Of a DNA stretch of 64,000 bases, positions 32,741-41,023 are shown one piece after another (positions within the stretch are counted from its first letter, which is position 1; the number at the start of each line of letters is the position of its first letter). This DNA is from Ktedonobacter robiniae (GTDB lineage Bacteria; Chloroflexota; Ktedonobacteria; Ktedonobacterales; Ktedonobacteraceae). The DNA lies in assembly GCF_016587375.1 (NCBI RefSeq), contig NZ_BNJG01000002.1, forward strand, positions 1,178,001-1,242,000, read 5' to 3'. A model generated the notes under the pieces. That model saw only the letters and a program-made list of their open reading frames with translations. It was not told where the DNA came from and ran no database searches. The translations under genes were made by a program, and so were the position numbers.

Positions 32741-35128
32741 ATGATTCAGCATCCTGCCTTCAAAGTGGAGGAGTGGAGCGTACGCGAGACAAAGCTGCAT
32801 TTGGATGTCCTGGCACAGACGGAGTCTATTTTCGCGCTCTCAAATGGACATATCGGGCTACGCGGCAACCTGGATGAGGGCGAGCCTCACGGGCTGCCCG
32901 GCAGCTATCTAAACTCTGTCTACGAACTGCATCCCCTCCCCTACGCGGAGAGCGCTTACGGCAACCCTGAGTCCGGGCAGACAATCATCAATGTCACCAA
33001 TGGCAAACTGATCCGCCTGAATGTTGAGGATGAGCCATTTGACATCCGCTATGGTACCATTCATAGCCATGAGCGCGAACTAGACTTAAGAAATGGCGTC
33101 CTGCGCCGCAGCGTATGCTGGACCTCGCCAGCCGGGCAAACGGTAAAGGTGACCTCCACCCGGCTGGTCTCCTTTACCCAACGTGCCATAGCGGCGATCA
33201 ACTACGAGGTCGAGCCAATAGATATACCCATGCGCCTCGTGCTCCAGTCCGAGCTGGTCGCCAACGAAGAAATATCCTCAAAACAGGACGATCCACGCGC
33301 GGCAAGCACGGTTACCAAGCAGCTGGCAAGCGAGGAGAACTATGCCAGAGGAATGCTTGGGCTGCTGGTACACCACACCCAGGATAGTGGCCTGCGCATA
33401 GGGGCGGCAATGGACCATGTGATCGAGGGGCCAGAGGAAATGGCCGTTGATGCCGAAAGCTCGCCTGACATTGCGCGTATAAGCGTCACAACCAAGGTGA
33501 AACCGGGCGAGAAGATCCGCCTCACCAAGTACATCGCCTACGGCTGGTCGAGCCTGCGCTCTCGGCCTGCCATCCACGACCAGGTCATTGCCGCGCTCTC
33601 GGCGGCGCGCATGACGGGCTGGGAGGGCCTGCTGGCGGAGCAACGCGCCTACCTGGATACCTTCTGGGGCCATGCCGATGTCGAGATCGAGGGCGATCCC
33701 CAGATTCAGCAGGCGGTACGCTTCGCGCTCTTCCACGTCCTGCAAGCCGCTGCCAGGGGCGAGCGCCGCCCCATTCCCGCCAAGGGCCTGACTGGTCCCG
33801 GCTACGACGGGCATACCTTCTGGGATACCGAGATCTTCGTCCTACCAGTCCTGACGCTCACTCAGCCCTCAGCGGTAGCTGATGCCCTCTACTGGCGCTA
33901 CTCTATTCTGGATCAGGCCTGTGAGCGCGCAAGGCTTCTTGGTCTGAAGGGTGCGACCTTCCCCTGGCGCACCATCGCGGGCGAAGAGTGCTCTGGCTAC
34001 TGGCCCGCGAGCGTCGCCGCCTTCCATATCAACGCCGATATCGCCTACGCGGTCGTGCACTATGTAGGGGCCACCAATGACCTCAAATTTGAGCAAGAGG
34101 TTGGCCTGCCCCTGCTCGTGGAGACTGCCCGGCTCTGGCGCTCGCTTGGCTGCGAAGATGCTGAAGGCAAGTTTCGCATAGATGGCGTGACCGGGCCAGA
34201 CGAGTATAGCGCCCTGGCCGACAATAATGTCTATACGAATCTCATGGCACAGCTCAACTTGCGCGCCGCCGCCGAGGCGGTCGAACGCCACCCGAAGGCC
34301 GCGCATAAGCTCAACGTCAAGGATGAGGAGGTCAAGAGCTGGCTTAGTGCCGCTGAAAACATGCTTTTGCCATACGATAAGCGCCTCAAGGTGACGCCAC
34401 AGGACGAGAACTTTACGGAACACGAGGTATGGGACTTCTCACAGACGAAAAAAGATGACTATCCTCTCTTTCTCCACTACCACTATGTCCATCTCTACCG
34501 TAAGCAGGTCGTGAAGCAGGCCGATCTCGTGCTCGCCATGCAGCTCTTCAGCAGTGCCTTTTCTGCCGAACTCAAGGCACGAAACTTCGCATATTACGAG
34601 CCGCTCACCGTGCGCGATTCCTCGCTCTCAGCAAGCACCCAGGCCGTGCTCGCCGCCGAGGTTGGTCATCTCCAGCTCGCCTATGACTACCTGGGCGAGG
34701 CCGCGCTTATGGACCTGTATAACCTGGAGCATAACACCCAGGACGGGCTGCACATGGCTTCACTGGCTGGAAGCTGGACCGCCCTCGTCGCGGGCCTGGG
34801 CGGCCTGCGCTGTCAGGATGGCTCGCTCACCTTCGCGCCCCGCCTGTCTAAGGGGATTACACGCCTGGTCTTCCGCATCTGCTTCAAGGGTCGCTGCCTG
34901 CTCATCGAAATCAAGCCGGACGAGGCCAGTTACCGCCTGCTGGACGGAGACCCCCTGCAAACCTGGCATCACGGCCAGAAGATAACACTCTCTACCAAAG
35001 AAACCACAACCCGGCCCATCCTACCCATCAAGGCTGGGGCACCACCCAGGCAGCCGGCGGGACGCGCGCCAGCCCACCGCGAGTCAGTTTACGATTCTTC
35101 TAGCGGCTCTTCAAATTCAATGTCGTAG
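32741..35128 (+). CDS. Glycoside hydrolase family 65 phosphorylase (maltose/trehalose/kojibiose type)
   Basis: The 795-residue protein has the GH65 layout: an N-terminal beta-sandwich (ESIFALSNGHIGLRGNLDEG), a linker, and an (alpha/alpha)6 barrel with GYDGHTFWDTEIFVLPVLTL, GATFPWRTIAGEECSGYWPA and the catalytic acid in GVTGPDEYSALADNNVYTN (Glu of GPDEY). The C-terminal sheet carries LEHNTQDGLHMASLAGSW. Such enzymes phosphorolyse alpha-glucosides to glucose-1-phosphate. ATG 32741 is taken because GAGGAAGAGGAG directly precedes it; an upstream ATG is part of a family B repeat. The final 40 nt overlap the convergent Uma2 gene. No beta-phosphoglucomutase is adjacent, unlike many GH65 operons. Confidence 0.93.
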   Translation: MIQHPAFKVEEWSVRETKLHLDVLAQTESIFALSNGHIGLRGNLDEGEPHGLPGSYLNSVYELHPLPYAESAYGNPESGQTIINVTNGKLIRLNVEDEPFDIRYGTIHSHERELDLRNGVLRRSVCWTSPAGQTVKVTSTRLVSFTQRAIAAINYEVEPIDIPMRLVLQSELVANEEISSKQDDPRAASTVTKQLASEENYARGMLGLLVHHTQDSGLRIGAAMDHVIEGPEEMAVDAESSPDIARISVTTKVKPGEKIRLTKYIAYGWSSLRSRPAIHDQVIAALSAARMTGWEGLLAEQRAYLDTFWGHADVEIEGDPQIQQAVRFALFHVLQAAARGERRPIPAKGLTGPGYDGHTFWDTEIFVLPVLTLTQPSAVADALYWRYSILDQACERARLLGLKGATFPWRTIAGEECSGYWPASVAAFHINADIAYAVVHYVGATNDLKFEQEVGLPLLVETARLWRSLGCEDAEGKFRIDGVTGPDEYSALADNNVYTNLMAQLNLRAAAEAVERHPKAAHKLNVKDEEVKSWLSAAENMLLPYDKRLKVTPQDENFTEHEVWDFSQTKKDDYPLFLHYHYVHLYRKQVVKQADLVLAMQLFSSAFSAELKARNFAYYEPLTVRDSSLSASTQAVLAAEVGHLQLAYDYLGEAALMDLYNLEHNTQDGLHMASLAGSWTALVAGLGGLRCQDGSLTFAPRLSKGITRLVFRICFKGRCLLIEIKPDEASYRLLDGDPLQTWHHGQKITLSTKETTTRPILPIKAGAPPRQPAGRAPAHRESVYDSSSGSSNSMS

Positions 35129-35700
35129 TAAATCTCATCCATGCTTAGCTGCAGGTCCAGGCTCGCCAAATGCAGAAGCTGCCCGCGTTGGTAGTCCTGG
35201 GAGCGCCATTCGCCTCCTGATCTAGAGCAGACCCGGACTTCGGGAGCGAATTGGTTCACAAACATGATCTCTTCGATAGTGCTACATGCCATATAGGCCT
35301 GGAGCTTATGGTTCTTATCCTTGTACTCAGTTGATGGGGAATGGACTTCTACCACTATATGCGGCGATTGTATGATCTTAATGTCTTGTTTGTGGTCTGA
35401 CACATCACATGAGATAGTAACATCTGGATAGACTTTTTCACCATTAGCAAGCACCTGCATATCTGAGCCAACGACAAAGCAAGGGCCTGAGCCTCTTTTG
35501 AGCTGGCTTCGTAACTCTGCCGATATATTCAAGCAGATCGTTGCATGTGCGCGTGAGCCACCAGCCAGATTATAATACAACCTGCCGCCGATGAGCTCCA
35601 GGCGAAGCTCAGGGTAAGCGCGCTCCAGCGCTTCATACTCTTGCTCGCTGATAGGCGAGCCATATCGGGGCAACGCTTGCCTCTCGGGGTTTATCGCCAT
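35089..35700 (-). CDS. Uma2 family (DUF820) putative restriction-endonuclease-like protein
   Basis: The 203-residue protein has the Uma2 signature: YEALERAYPELRLELIGGRL, SRAHATICLNISAELRSQLK, the PD-(D/E)xK core VYPDVTISCDV and HIVVEVHSPSTEYKDKNHKL. In the fold, Asp of YPDV and the Glu of VEVHS plus downstream Lys would bind metal. The family is common in Cyanobacteria and Chloroflexota and often transposon-associated; substrates are unknown. Start at ATG 35700 with GAGGAGGAGGAT 4-8 nt upstream; seven upstream codons rejected. Its 3' end overlaps the GH65 3' end by 40 bp tail-to-tail. Confidence 0.88.
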   Translation of the reverse strand: MAINPERQALPRYGSPISEQEYEALERAYPELRLELIGGRLYYNLAGGSRAHATICLNISAELRSQLKRGSGPCFVVGSDMQVLANGEKVYPDVTISCDVSDHKQDIKIIQSPHIVVEVHSPSTEYKDKNHKLQAYMACSTIEEIMFVNQFAPEVRVCSRSGGEWRSQDYQRGQLLHLASLDLQLSMDEIYYDIEFEEPLEES

Positions 35701-35817
35701 ACGATCCTCCTCCTCATACACAATACTGCATCAAGTATAACATATGGTATGATAATATGATGGCTACCGCGTGCTTTAGCAGCGCGAGCCTACGGAGTAT
35801 TAAAAAGGAGTAATTTC

Positions 35818-36723
35818 GTGTCTATTACACGCTCTCCCTTTCGCGGCATGGTTGATGTGCCGCGCATCCTGCCCCTGGTCGCCGCGATGCCACTCTCCTC
35901 TCGCCACGTGGTTGACCTGCCCTGGCGCTTGAGTACTCCGCGTATGCAAGAGGAGCACGACGCCGTTCTGTGGGAGGACACGCAGGGACAGGTTGTAGGC
36001 TTCGCGGCCTGGCAGTATTACTGGGCCGCGCTCGACTTCTTTATCTTGCCGGGACCCACGGCACAGCAGGTTGAGCAAGATATTTTTGCCTGGGCTGAGG
36101 AGCGCTTTCGCGAGCTGGACGCGGAGCGCGGACGACCTCTCCCCTACTGGGTCGAGTTTCGCGATGACGACCTGGCACGGCGCGAGCTAGTCGAGGCACG
36201 TGGCTATCTGCTGGACGAAGGGGATCACTATGTGGCGCTTGAGCATCCGCTGACAGATCTCCCACCGATCCCGGCCCTACCCGAGGGCTTTACCCTGCGA
36301 CCACTCGCGGGCGAGCAGGAGGTCGCGGCCTATGCTGAGCTTCACCGGGCGGCCTTCGAGAGCACCTCCATGACGCCAGAATGGCGCGCGCGCACGCTCC
36401 AGATGTCCCAGTACCGGCCCGAACTCGACATAGTAGTCAGTGCGCCCGGTGGCGAGCTGGTGGGCTTCTGCGTTGGCTGGCTGGCGCCTGAGCGCGGCAT
36501 TGCCCAGATCGAGCCACTGGGCGTCCATCCACGCTATCAGCACCTGGGCCTCGGGCGCGTCCTCCTGCTGGAGATGCTGCACCGTTTCCAGGCACATGGA
36601 GCAGAAAAGGGCCTCGTTGAGACCAACCTTGAGCGCACCGCCGCCCGCAAGGCCTACGAGTCGGTTGGCTTCTCCCAGGGCCACATTGTCTACCGTCAGG
36701 GCAAATGGATGACAAATGTGTAG
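35818..36723 (+). CDS. Double-domain GNAT acetyltransferase
   Basis: The 301-residue protein holds two GNAT folds. The first (residues 1-145) is degenerate (VVGFAAWQYYWAALDFFILP, then YWVEFRDDDLARRELVEARGY). The second (150-301) is intact: FTLRPLAGEQEVAAYAELHR, the acetyl-CoA loop GVHPRYQHLGLGRVLLLEML and LERTAARKAYESVGFSQGH. This arrangement is that of mycothiol-synthase-like or aminoglycoside-type tandem GNATs. A GTG start with AAGGAG 7 nt upstream. A family B palindrome overlaps the stop codon. Confidence 0.88.
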   Translation: MSITRSPFRGMVDVPRILPLVAAMPLSSRHVVDLPWRLSTPRMQEEHDAVLWEDTQGQVVGFAAWQYYWAALDFFILPGPTAQQVEQDIFAWAEERFRELDAERGRPLPYWVEFRDDDLARRELVEARGYLLDEGDHYVALEHPLTDLPPIPALPEGFTLRPLAGEQEVAAYAELHRAAFESTSMTPEWRARTLQMSQYRPELDIVVSAPGGELVGFCVGWLAPERGIAQIEPLGVHPRYQHLGLGRVLLLEMLHRFQAHGAEKGLVETNLERTAARKAYESVGFSQGHIVYRQGKWMTNV

Positions 36724-36747
36724 GGTTCGTGCTAGCATAAACCCTAC
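36720..36747. repeat. Diverged family B palindrome (copy 5), possible terminator
   Basis: GTAGGGTTCGTGC, TA, GCATAAACCCTAC, with two mismatched pairs. It starts at the GNAT stop codon and precedes the DUF4180 gene by 37 bp. Confidence 0.65.
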
Positions 36748-36784
36748 AACTTAACGGCTGCTACAAACAGGCATTGGAGGTACG

Positions 36785-37162
36785 ATGTCCGATACACTTA
36801 AGACAATTCACGGCGTTCAGGTTCTCATCTGCGCGCCAGAGGGAGAGAAACTACGAAGCGAACAGAATGCTGTGGAACTGATTGGTGAGACCTTTCAGCA
36901 AGGGGTAGAGTGGATCATTGTACCAGTAGAGCGCCTTGAAGATGATTTCTTCCAGCTCAAGACCCGACTTGCAGGTCACTTCATTCAGAAATTCGTCACA
37001 TACAGGCGCCACCTCGTGATCCTGGGTGATATCTCTGGATACATAGCTCAGAGCCGCGCATTCAACGATTATGTCTACGAAACGAATCGTGGCAACGACG
37101 TATGGTTTCTGCCCAATATGCAAGCACTCGAAGACCGGCTAAAGCGCATACAGCAAGGTTGA
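36785..37162 (+). CDS. DUF4180 domain protein
   Basis: The 125-residue product matches the DUF4180 pattern: LRSEQNAVELIGETFQQGVE, the WIIVPVERLEDDFFQLKTRLAG segment ending in AGHFIQKFVTYRRHLVILGD, and SRAFNDYVYETNRGNDVWFL. Function unknown; relatives are small, probably alpha/beta, cytosolic proteins in stress or mobile contexts. Follows the GNAT gene on the same strand, with a palindrome between. Complete in length for the family. Confidence 0.82.
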   Translation: MSDTLKTIHGVQVLICAPEGEKLRSEQNAVELIGETFQQGVEWIIVPVERLEDDFFQLKTRLAGHFIQKFVTYRRHLVILGDISGYIAQSRAFNDYVYETNRGNDVWFLPNMQALEDRLKRIQQG

Positions 37163-37225
37163 TACGTGAACAAAGCCGAGGTAAACAAAGATTATTAAGA
37201 AGGGGACAGATCTACTCACCTCCAA

Positions 37226-38290
37226 TCAAGGAAGGCTTGCTGGATTGGAGATGAGGTTTCCCTGCGGTGGCGCACAGGACGCGCGTTTGATGAGGGGGGT
37301 GGCAAGTTCAATACGAACGCTCTCGACCGGCTCACCAGCTATCAAGCGCAACAACAACTTGGTCGCGACACGCCCCATTTCTAAGAGGGGCTGGTGGATA
37401 GTCGTCAAAGCAGGCGTCACCCATTCCGCGTAAGGCATATTGTCAAATCCAATCACACTCATTGCTCCTGGGACCGCTATGCCACGCTCAAATAATGCTC
37501 TATACACACCGAGACACTGTTCATCACTCCCTACAAAGATGGCTGTAGGCATTTCTGGCAACGCAAGGATCTGCATCATCTCTTGATATGCCTGCTCGGC
37601 ATGAAAATTAGCAAAATGGATCAGGGCTGGATCAACAGGGACACCTGCCTCTTGTAGGGCGTGACGATATCCAGCAATCCGATCTTGTGTGCAAGGATGG
37701 TCAGGCAGACCCATCAGAGCCGCGATACGACGATGGCCCAGAGATAACAAATACGCGGTCGCTAGTTTTCCGCCAGACCAGTTCGTCGCGCTCACCGAAA
37801 GATCTTCTGGTCCCAATTCTCCAAAGGGATCCACAACAACGAAGGGAATACCACGACGGGTTAGTTCTTGTAGATAGAGAGACCGCTTGTCAGCGAGAAC
37901 CAGGACTGCTCCATCGATCGCTCCTTCGGATAGTCTCTGCCGCCACTGCTGCTCACGTTCTCTAAGGGCATGGGTTGAGGCAAGCACCATGCGTACCTCT
38001 GTAGGCAAGAGGGCCTCTTCGACGCCGCGCAAGATCTCGAACGCATAGTAACTGTTCAGTTCTTGCCCAACGAGAAAATCGATCTGCCCGCTGTTTCCTT
38101 TTCTTAGCGAGCGGGCTGCTTTATTAAGCATGTAGCCTCGTTCCGCCATCACCCGCTCCACACGTTCACGAGTAGTTGGGGCCACATCCGTGCGCTGATT
38201 AATCACTTTCGAGACCGTCGCAACCGAAACGCCAGCCACAGCAGCAATCTGTGCCATTGTCAGCGGCGGCTCTTCTGGAGATTTCGCCAT
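37226..38290 (-). CDS. LacI family transcriptional regulator
   Basis: The 354-residue protein has the LacI HTH at 11-60 (TMAQIAAVAGVSVATVSKVI, RERVERVMAERGYMLNKAAR) and a sugar-binding sensor with VGSDEQCLGVYRALFERGIA, VIGFDNMPYAEWVTPALTTI and HQPLLEMG. It should repress sugar-transport or catabolic genes, which are not adjacent; the neighbours are DUF4180 downstream and a drug pump divergently upstream. The leader between its promoter and start contains three TTCGA boxes spaced 12 bp, candidate operators. Confidence 0.93.
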   Translation of the reverse strand: MAKSPEEPPLTMAQIAAVAGVSVATVSKVINQRTDVAPTTRERVERVMAERGYMLNKAARSLRKGNSGQIDFLVGQELNSYYAFEILRGVEEALLPTEVRMVLASTHALREREQQWRQRLSEGAIDGAVLVLADKRSLYLQELTRRGIPFVVVDPFGELGPEDLSVSATNWSGGKLATAYLLSLGHRRIAALMGLPDHPCTQDRIAGYRHALQEAGVPVDPALIHFANFHAEQAYQEMMQILALPEMPTAIFVGSDEQCLGVYRALFERGIAVPGAMSVIGFDNMPYAEWVTPALTTIHQPLLEMGRVATKLLLRLIAGEPVESVRIELATPLIKRASCAPPQGNLISNPASLP

Positions 38291-38300
38291 CTCACACCTT

Positions 38301-38360
38301 TTCGATAACCATTTCGACAGTATATTCGACAGTGTAGCGCACTACCTCCAGGACTGTCAA
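38301..38360 (-). promoter_or_regulatory. LacI gene promoter with three phased TTCGA boxes
   Basis: TTGACA (38355-38360) and TACACT (38331-38336) are 18 nt apart on the minus strand. Between the -10 box and the ATG, TTCGA occurs at 38301, 38313 and 38325, each 12 bp apart. Such phased half-sites near a LacI start suggest autorepression. Confidence 0.7.
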
Positions 38361-38397
38361 ACGAGTTCCACCTGACGGATATGCAGCAAATTTTTGC

Positions 38398-38467
38398 AAT
38401 GCCCTGCCCCTCTTCACCATAGGCGCGCGATTTATCGCGCGCCTATGGTGAAGAGGGGCAGGGCATT
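38398..38467. repeat. Perfect 34-bp-arm palindrome with 2-nt loop (family A, longest copy)
   Basis: The 70-bp unit has left arm AATGCCCTGCCCCTCTTCAC continuing CATAGGCGCGCGAT, then TT, then the exact complement. The inner 30 bp match the family A repeats at 868 and 24158. It sits between the divergent LacI and MFS promoters, 5 bp from the MFS -35 box. Confidence 0.93.
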
Positions 38468-38471
38468 CTCC

Positions 38472-38500
38472 TTGACAGCCAATTTTCTCCATGCTATGCT
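38472..38500 (+). promoter_or_regulatory. Promoter of the MFS drug pump
   Basis: TTGACA (38472-38477), 17-nt spacer, TATGCT (38495-38500): a near-consensus promoter 65 bp before the ATG. The adjacent long palindrome could modulate it. Confidence 0.8.
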
Positions 38501-38565
38501 CTAAAAAACCTTAAAATTATCGCAATGGATTTCGGTACACATTTAAGCAAGAGGAAGCATCTTTC

Positions 38566-40056
38566 ATGGATAGCACGCCATCTACACTACCTAAGCGTCG
38601 CTTGCAGGGCTTGATGCTATTTAGCATACTCGCAGCTCTACTCTCAACTCTCTTTCTTGAAGCACTCGATAATACAATGGTTGGCCCGGCGCTGCCACAG
38701 ATCATTCATCAGTTTCAAGGTGCTGATCGATATAGCTGGGTTGCAACAGCCTATCTCCTCTCCTCTACTATCGTAATTCCTGTTGTTGGGAAATTCTCAG
38801 ATCAGTTTGGGCGCAAGTGGCTTTTGCTTGGTGGAGCCTGTCTCTTCCTCCTGGGGTCGCTCCTCTGCGGAATTTCGCAAACGATGGATCAACTCATTGC
38901 TTTTCGCGCCTTGCAGGGCCTGGGAGCTGGTATGGGAATTACCCTGGTGGCGACACTCATCGGCGACATCTTTCCGCCCGAAGAACGGGCCAAGTGGCAG
39001 ATGAGCGTCAACATCGTCTATGCGCTTGCCAACCTGCTCGGACCAGGACTGGGCGGCTGGTTTACCGATCACGGCCCCTTGCTTACTCCGTTCGTCACAA
39101 ATATGACACGGTGGCGTTGGATCTTCTACTTAAATCTCCCACTCGGCATTATTGCCCTGACTACATTGCTCCTGTTATTGCCCTCAGACATCTCGGAACG
39201 CAGTCCCAATCCCGATGGGCGCTCAATATTCAAGCGCATCGATATTACTGGCTCACTCCTATGTATGAGCGCCACCACATGCCTGCTGCTGGGACTTACC
39301 TGGGGGAGCAGCCAGCCCTCGGCCTGGACTTCGCCGCAAGTGGATGGCATGCTAGTTGCCGCTGCCATGCTTTTATTGTTCTTCTTGTACGCTGAACATC
39401 GCGCGTCAGAACCAATTCTGCCCCTACATCTTTTCCGCAACCAGGTCTTTGCAGCAGACGCCACCCTGGCGCTGCTGGTATATATGATCCTGCTTGGCCT
39501 GGCGATCTATCTACCACTCTCCCTGCAAGTAATATGGGGTCTATCAGCCACTAGCGCGGGAATAAGCATCACGCCCTTTCTCCTCTCCATCACTGGGGGA
39601 GCCACCCTCGCTGGCTGGCTGATTGCTATACGCAAACGTTACCAGGCCATACTTATTGTGGGCATAAGCATTATGGCCTGTGGGGTCTTTTTCCTGACAC
39701 GCATAGCGCCTCCAACTAATCTCCTGGCGCTGATCATCTGTATGGTTTTGGCTGGACTTGGCATTGGCTCGATTTTCTCCGTACTCTATCTCGCGGCCCA
39801 GAACGTGTTGCCATTGACACAACTAGGCGTGGGCAGCGCGGTCATACGCTATCTCGGTCAAGTTGGTTCAACGCTAGGAGTAGCTCTAATAGGCGCTGTA
39901 GTCAACCAGTCTCTCATCAGTTCTGGCAAACAAACAACTGCGACATTCGTGATTGCTCTCCAGCATGGCTTCCTAGCTGTACTGGTCTTCTGCGCTATCG
40001 CTCTGCTGGCGGCCTGCTTCCTGAAAGATCCTCCAGTCATACAATCGCCAGGATAA
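38566..40056 (+). CDS. MFS drug:H+ antiporter, DHA2/EmrB-type (14 TM)
   Basis: The 496-residue protein has about 14 hydrophobic helices. Motif D1-like LFLEALDNTMVGPALPQI lies at the end of TM1, motif A GKFSDQFGRKWLLLGG in loop 2-3, motif B FRALQGLGAGMGITLVATLI in TM4 and motif C-like LGPGLGGWFTDH in TM5, which together identify DHA2 multidrug exporters. The acid in TM1 and the Arg in TM4 are present. It extrudes drugs using the proton gradient. An ATG with AAGAGGAAG upstream is used. A 22-bp-arm terminator hairpin lies between its end and the convergent TetR gene. Confidence 0.93.
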   Translation: MDSTPSTLPKRRLQGLMLFSILAALLSTLFLEALDNTMVGPALPQIIHQFQGADRYSWVATAYLLSSTIVIPVVGKFSDQFGRKWLLLGGACLFLLGSLLCGISQTMDQLIAFRALQGLGAGMGITLVATLIGDIFPPEERAKWQMSVNIVYALANLLGPGLGGWFTDHGPLLTPFVTNMTRWRWIFYLNLPLGIIALTTLLLLLPSDISERSPNPDGRSIFKRIDITGSLLCMSATTCLLLGLTWGSSQPSAWTSPQVDGMLVAAAMLLLFFLYAEHRASEPILPLHLFRNQVFAADATLALLVYMILLGLAIYLPLSLQVIWGLSATSAGISITPFLLSITGGATLAGWLIAIRKRYQAILIVGISIMACGVFFLTRIAPPTNLLALIICMVLAGLGIGSIFSVLYLAAQNVLPLTQLGVGSAVIRYLGQVGSTLGVALIGAVVNQSLISSGKQTTATFVIALQHGFLAVLVFCAIALLAACFLKDPPVIQSPG

Positions 40057-40123
40057 GAAGCAGCGAGGATTGCGCTTCAGTGTAGATGAATTCATGCTAG
40101 ACCATGAAAAAGAAGAGATAAGT

Positions 40124-40168
40124 AAACAGCGGAAGGCCCTGGCATCATGCCAGTGCCTTCCGCTGTTT
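40124..40168. terminator. Long hairpin between convergent MFS and TetR genes
   Basis: AAACAGCGGAAGGC-C-CTGGCAT and its complement with a single C.T mismatch and a 1-nt loop. It stands about 70 bp after the MFS stop and about 115 bp after the TetR stop. A short T run (GTTT) follows on the plus strand and AAA/TTT also flanks the other side, so it can serve as a bidirectional terminator. Confidence 0.7.
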
Positions 40169-40282
40169 GTCACCTTATGAGATGTAACCCTTTATAGAAG
40201 AGGAACCTTTGAAGTGTGTCCTCCCAATGCCCACGGGATGCGCAACGAGAGTCCAGCGTCCCGCTTCATCAGTTTAGAATGC

Positions 40283-40864
40283 CTATAGCTTGAAAAAGCC
40301 CAGAGGAAACAAAGGTGGTGCACCAAAGCGCCATTTGCTGGGGGGATAGGGCATTCCATTTTCGAGCCACCAACGGATCATACTGATTAACCAGTTCGTC
40401 AGAGAAGCAACGGCTAGCTCTTCTGGCATTCGTTCGAGAGCGTTCTGCGAACTTCTAGGGGGCAGATGGAGACGCTTGCCCAGCAGTTCCGCCAGGGTGT
40501 CATACATCTTTGCGGTGAACCATACATTCCTCACCATCACCCGATACAATCTCGAATACTCAGCAATGTGTGTGAAAGAGGCAGCCAGGAGGAGGGTCGC
40601 CCCCTCGACTTCGGAGGCGGAGGGGGACTTAAGTGGAGAGCGCAGATCGCAGGTAAGTTGATCAATCGCTTCTTGAAACAGGCTGTTGCCTAACGCATAT
40701 TTATCCTGATAATGGCGATAGAAGGTGGCCCGATTCACCATCGCCCGCTCGGCAATTTCCCCCACGGTAATCATCTCAAAACGTTTTTCGGCCAGTAAAG
40801 CAATCAACGTCTCCTGAAGGAGTTTGCGTGTAAACCTGGCTCGGATATCCTGGTGTTTGCGCAT
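40283..40864 (-). CDS. TetR/AcrR family transcriptional regulator
   Basis: The 193-residue protein has an N-terminal TetR HTH (RKLLQETLIALLAEKRFEMI, VGEIAERAMVNRATFYRHYQ, DKY) and a helical ligand domain of the TetR_C type (WLISMIRWWLENGMPYPPSK). ATG 40864 is used; AAAGGG lies 8 nt upstream. It is divergent from the DoxX gene, and three GCGACA/TGTCGC boxes occupy the shared gap, so it most likely represses DoxX and itself. It is close in style to the TetR gene at 45871-46470 (shared RATFYRHYQDKY-like segment). Confidence 0.92.
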   Translation of the reverse strand: MRKHQDIRARFTRKLLQETLIALLAEKRFEMITVGEIAERAMVNRATFYRHYQDKYALGNSLFQEAIDQLTCDLRSPLKSPSASEVEGATLLLAASFTHIAEYSRLYRVMVRNVWFTAKMYDTLAELLGKRLHLPPRSSQNALERMPEELAVASLTNWLISMIRWWLENGMPYPPSKWRFGAPPLFPLGFFKL

Positions 40865-40889
40865 CAATTTTCCCTTTGTGTCGTCAAAT

Positions 40890-40975
40890 GCGACAGCGTT
40901 CCATCTTTGATGCTTGCTTGTGCTCGGCTGTCGCCCTATACTCCATTCAGCGACAGTATATCGTATTTTGCGACA
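40890..40975. promoter_or_regulatory. TetR operator boxes (GCGACA/TGTCGC) and the DoxX promoter
   Basis: GCGACAG (40890-40896), CTGTCGC (40928-40934), GCGACAG (40950-40956) and GCGACA (40970-40975) are scattered between the divergent TetR and DoxX genes; the middle two form an inverted repeat with a 15-nt centre. On the plus strand TTGCTT (40914-40919), a 17-nt spacer and TATACT (40937-40942) form a promoter for DoxX whose spacer contains CTGTCGC. TetR bound here would block it. Confidence 0.75.
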
Positions 40976-41023
40976 ACATGTTGCCTCTACTGCTTACCCT
41001 CCATCTGGTTTTGAGGAGAAAAT

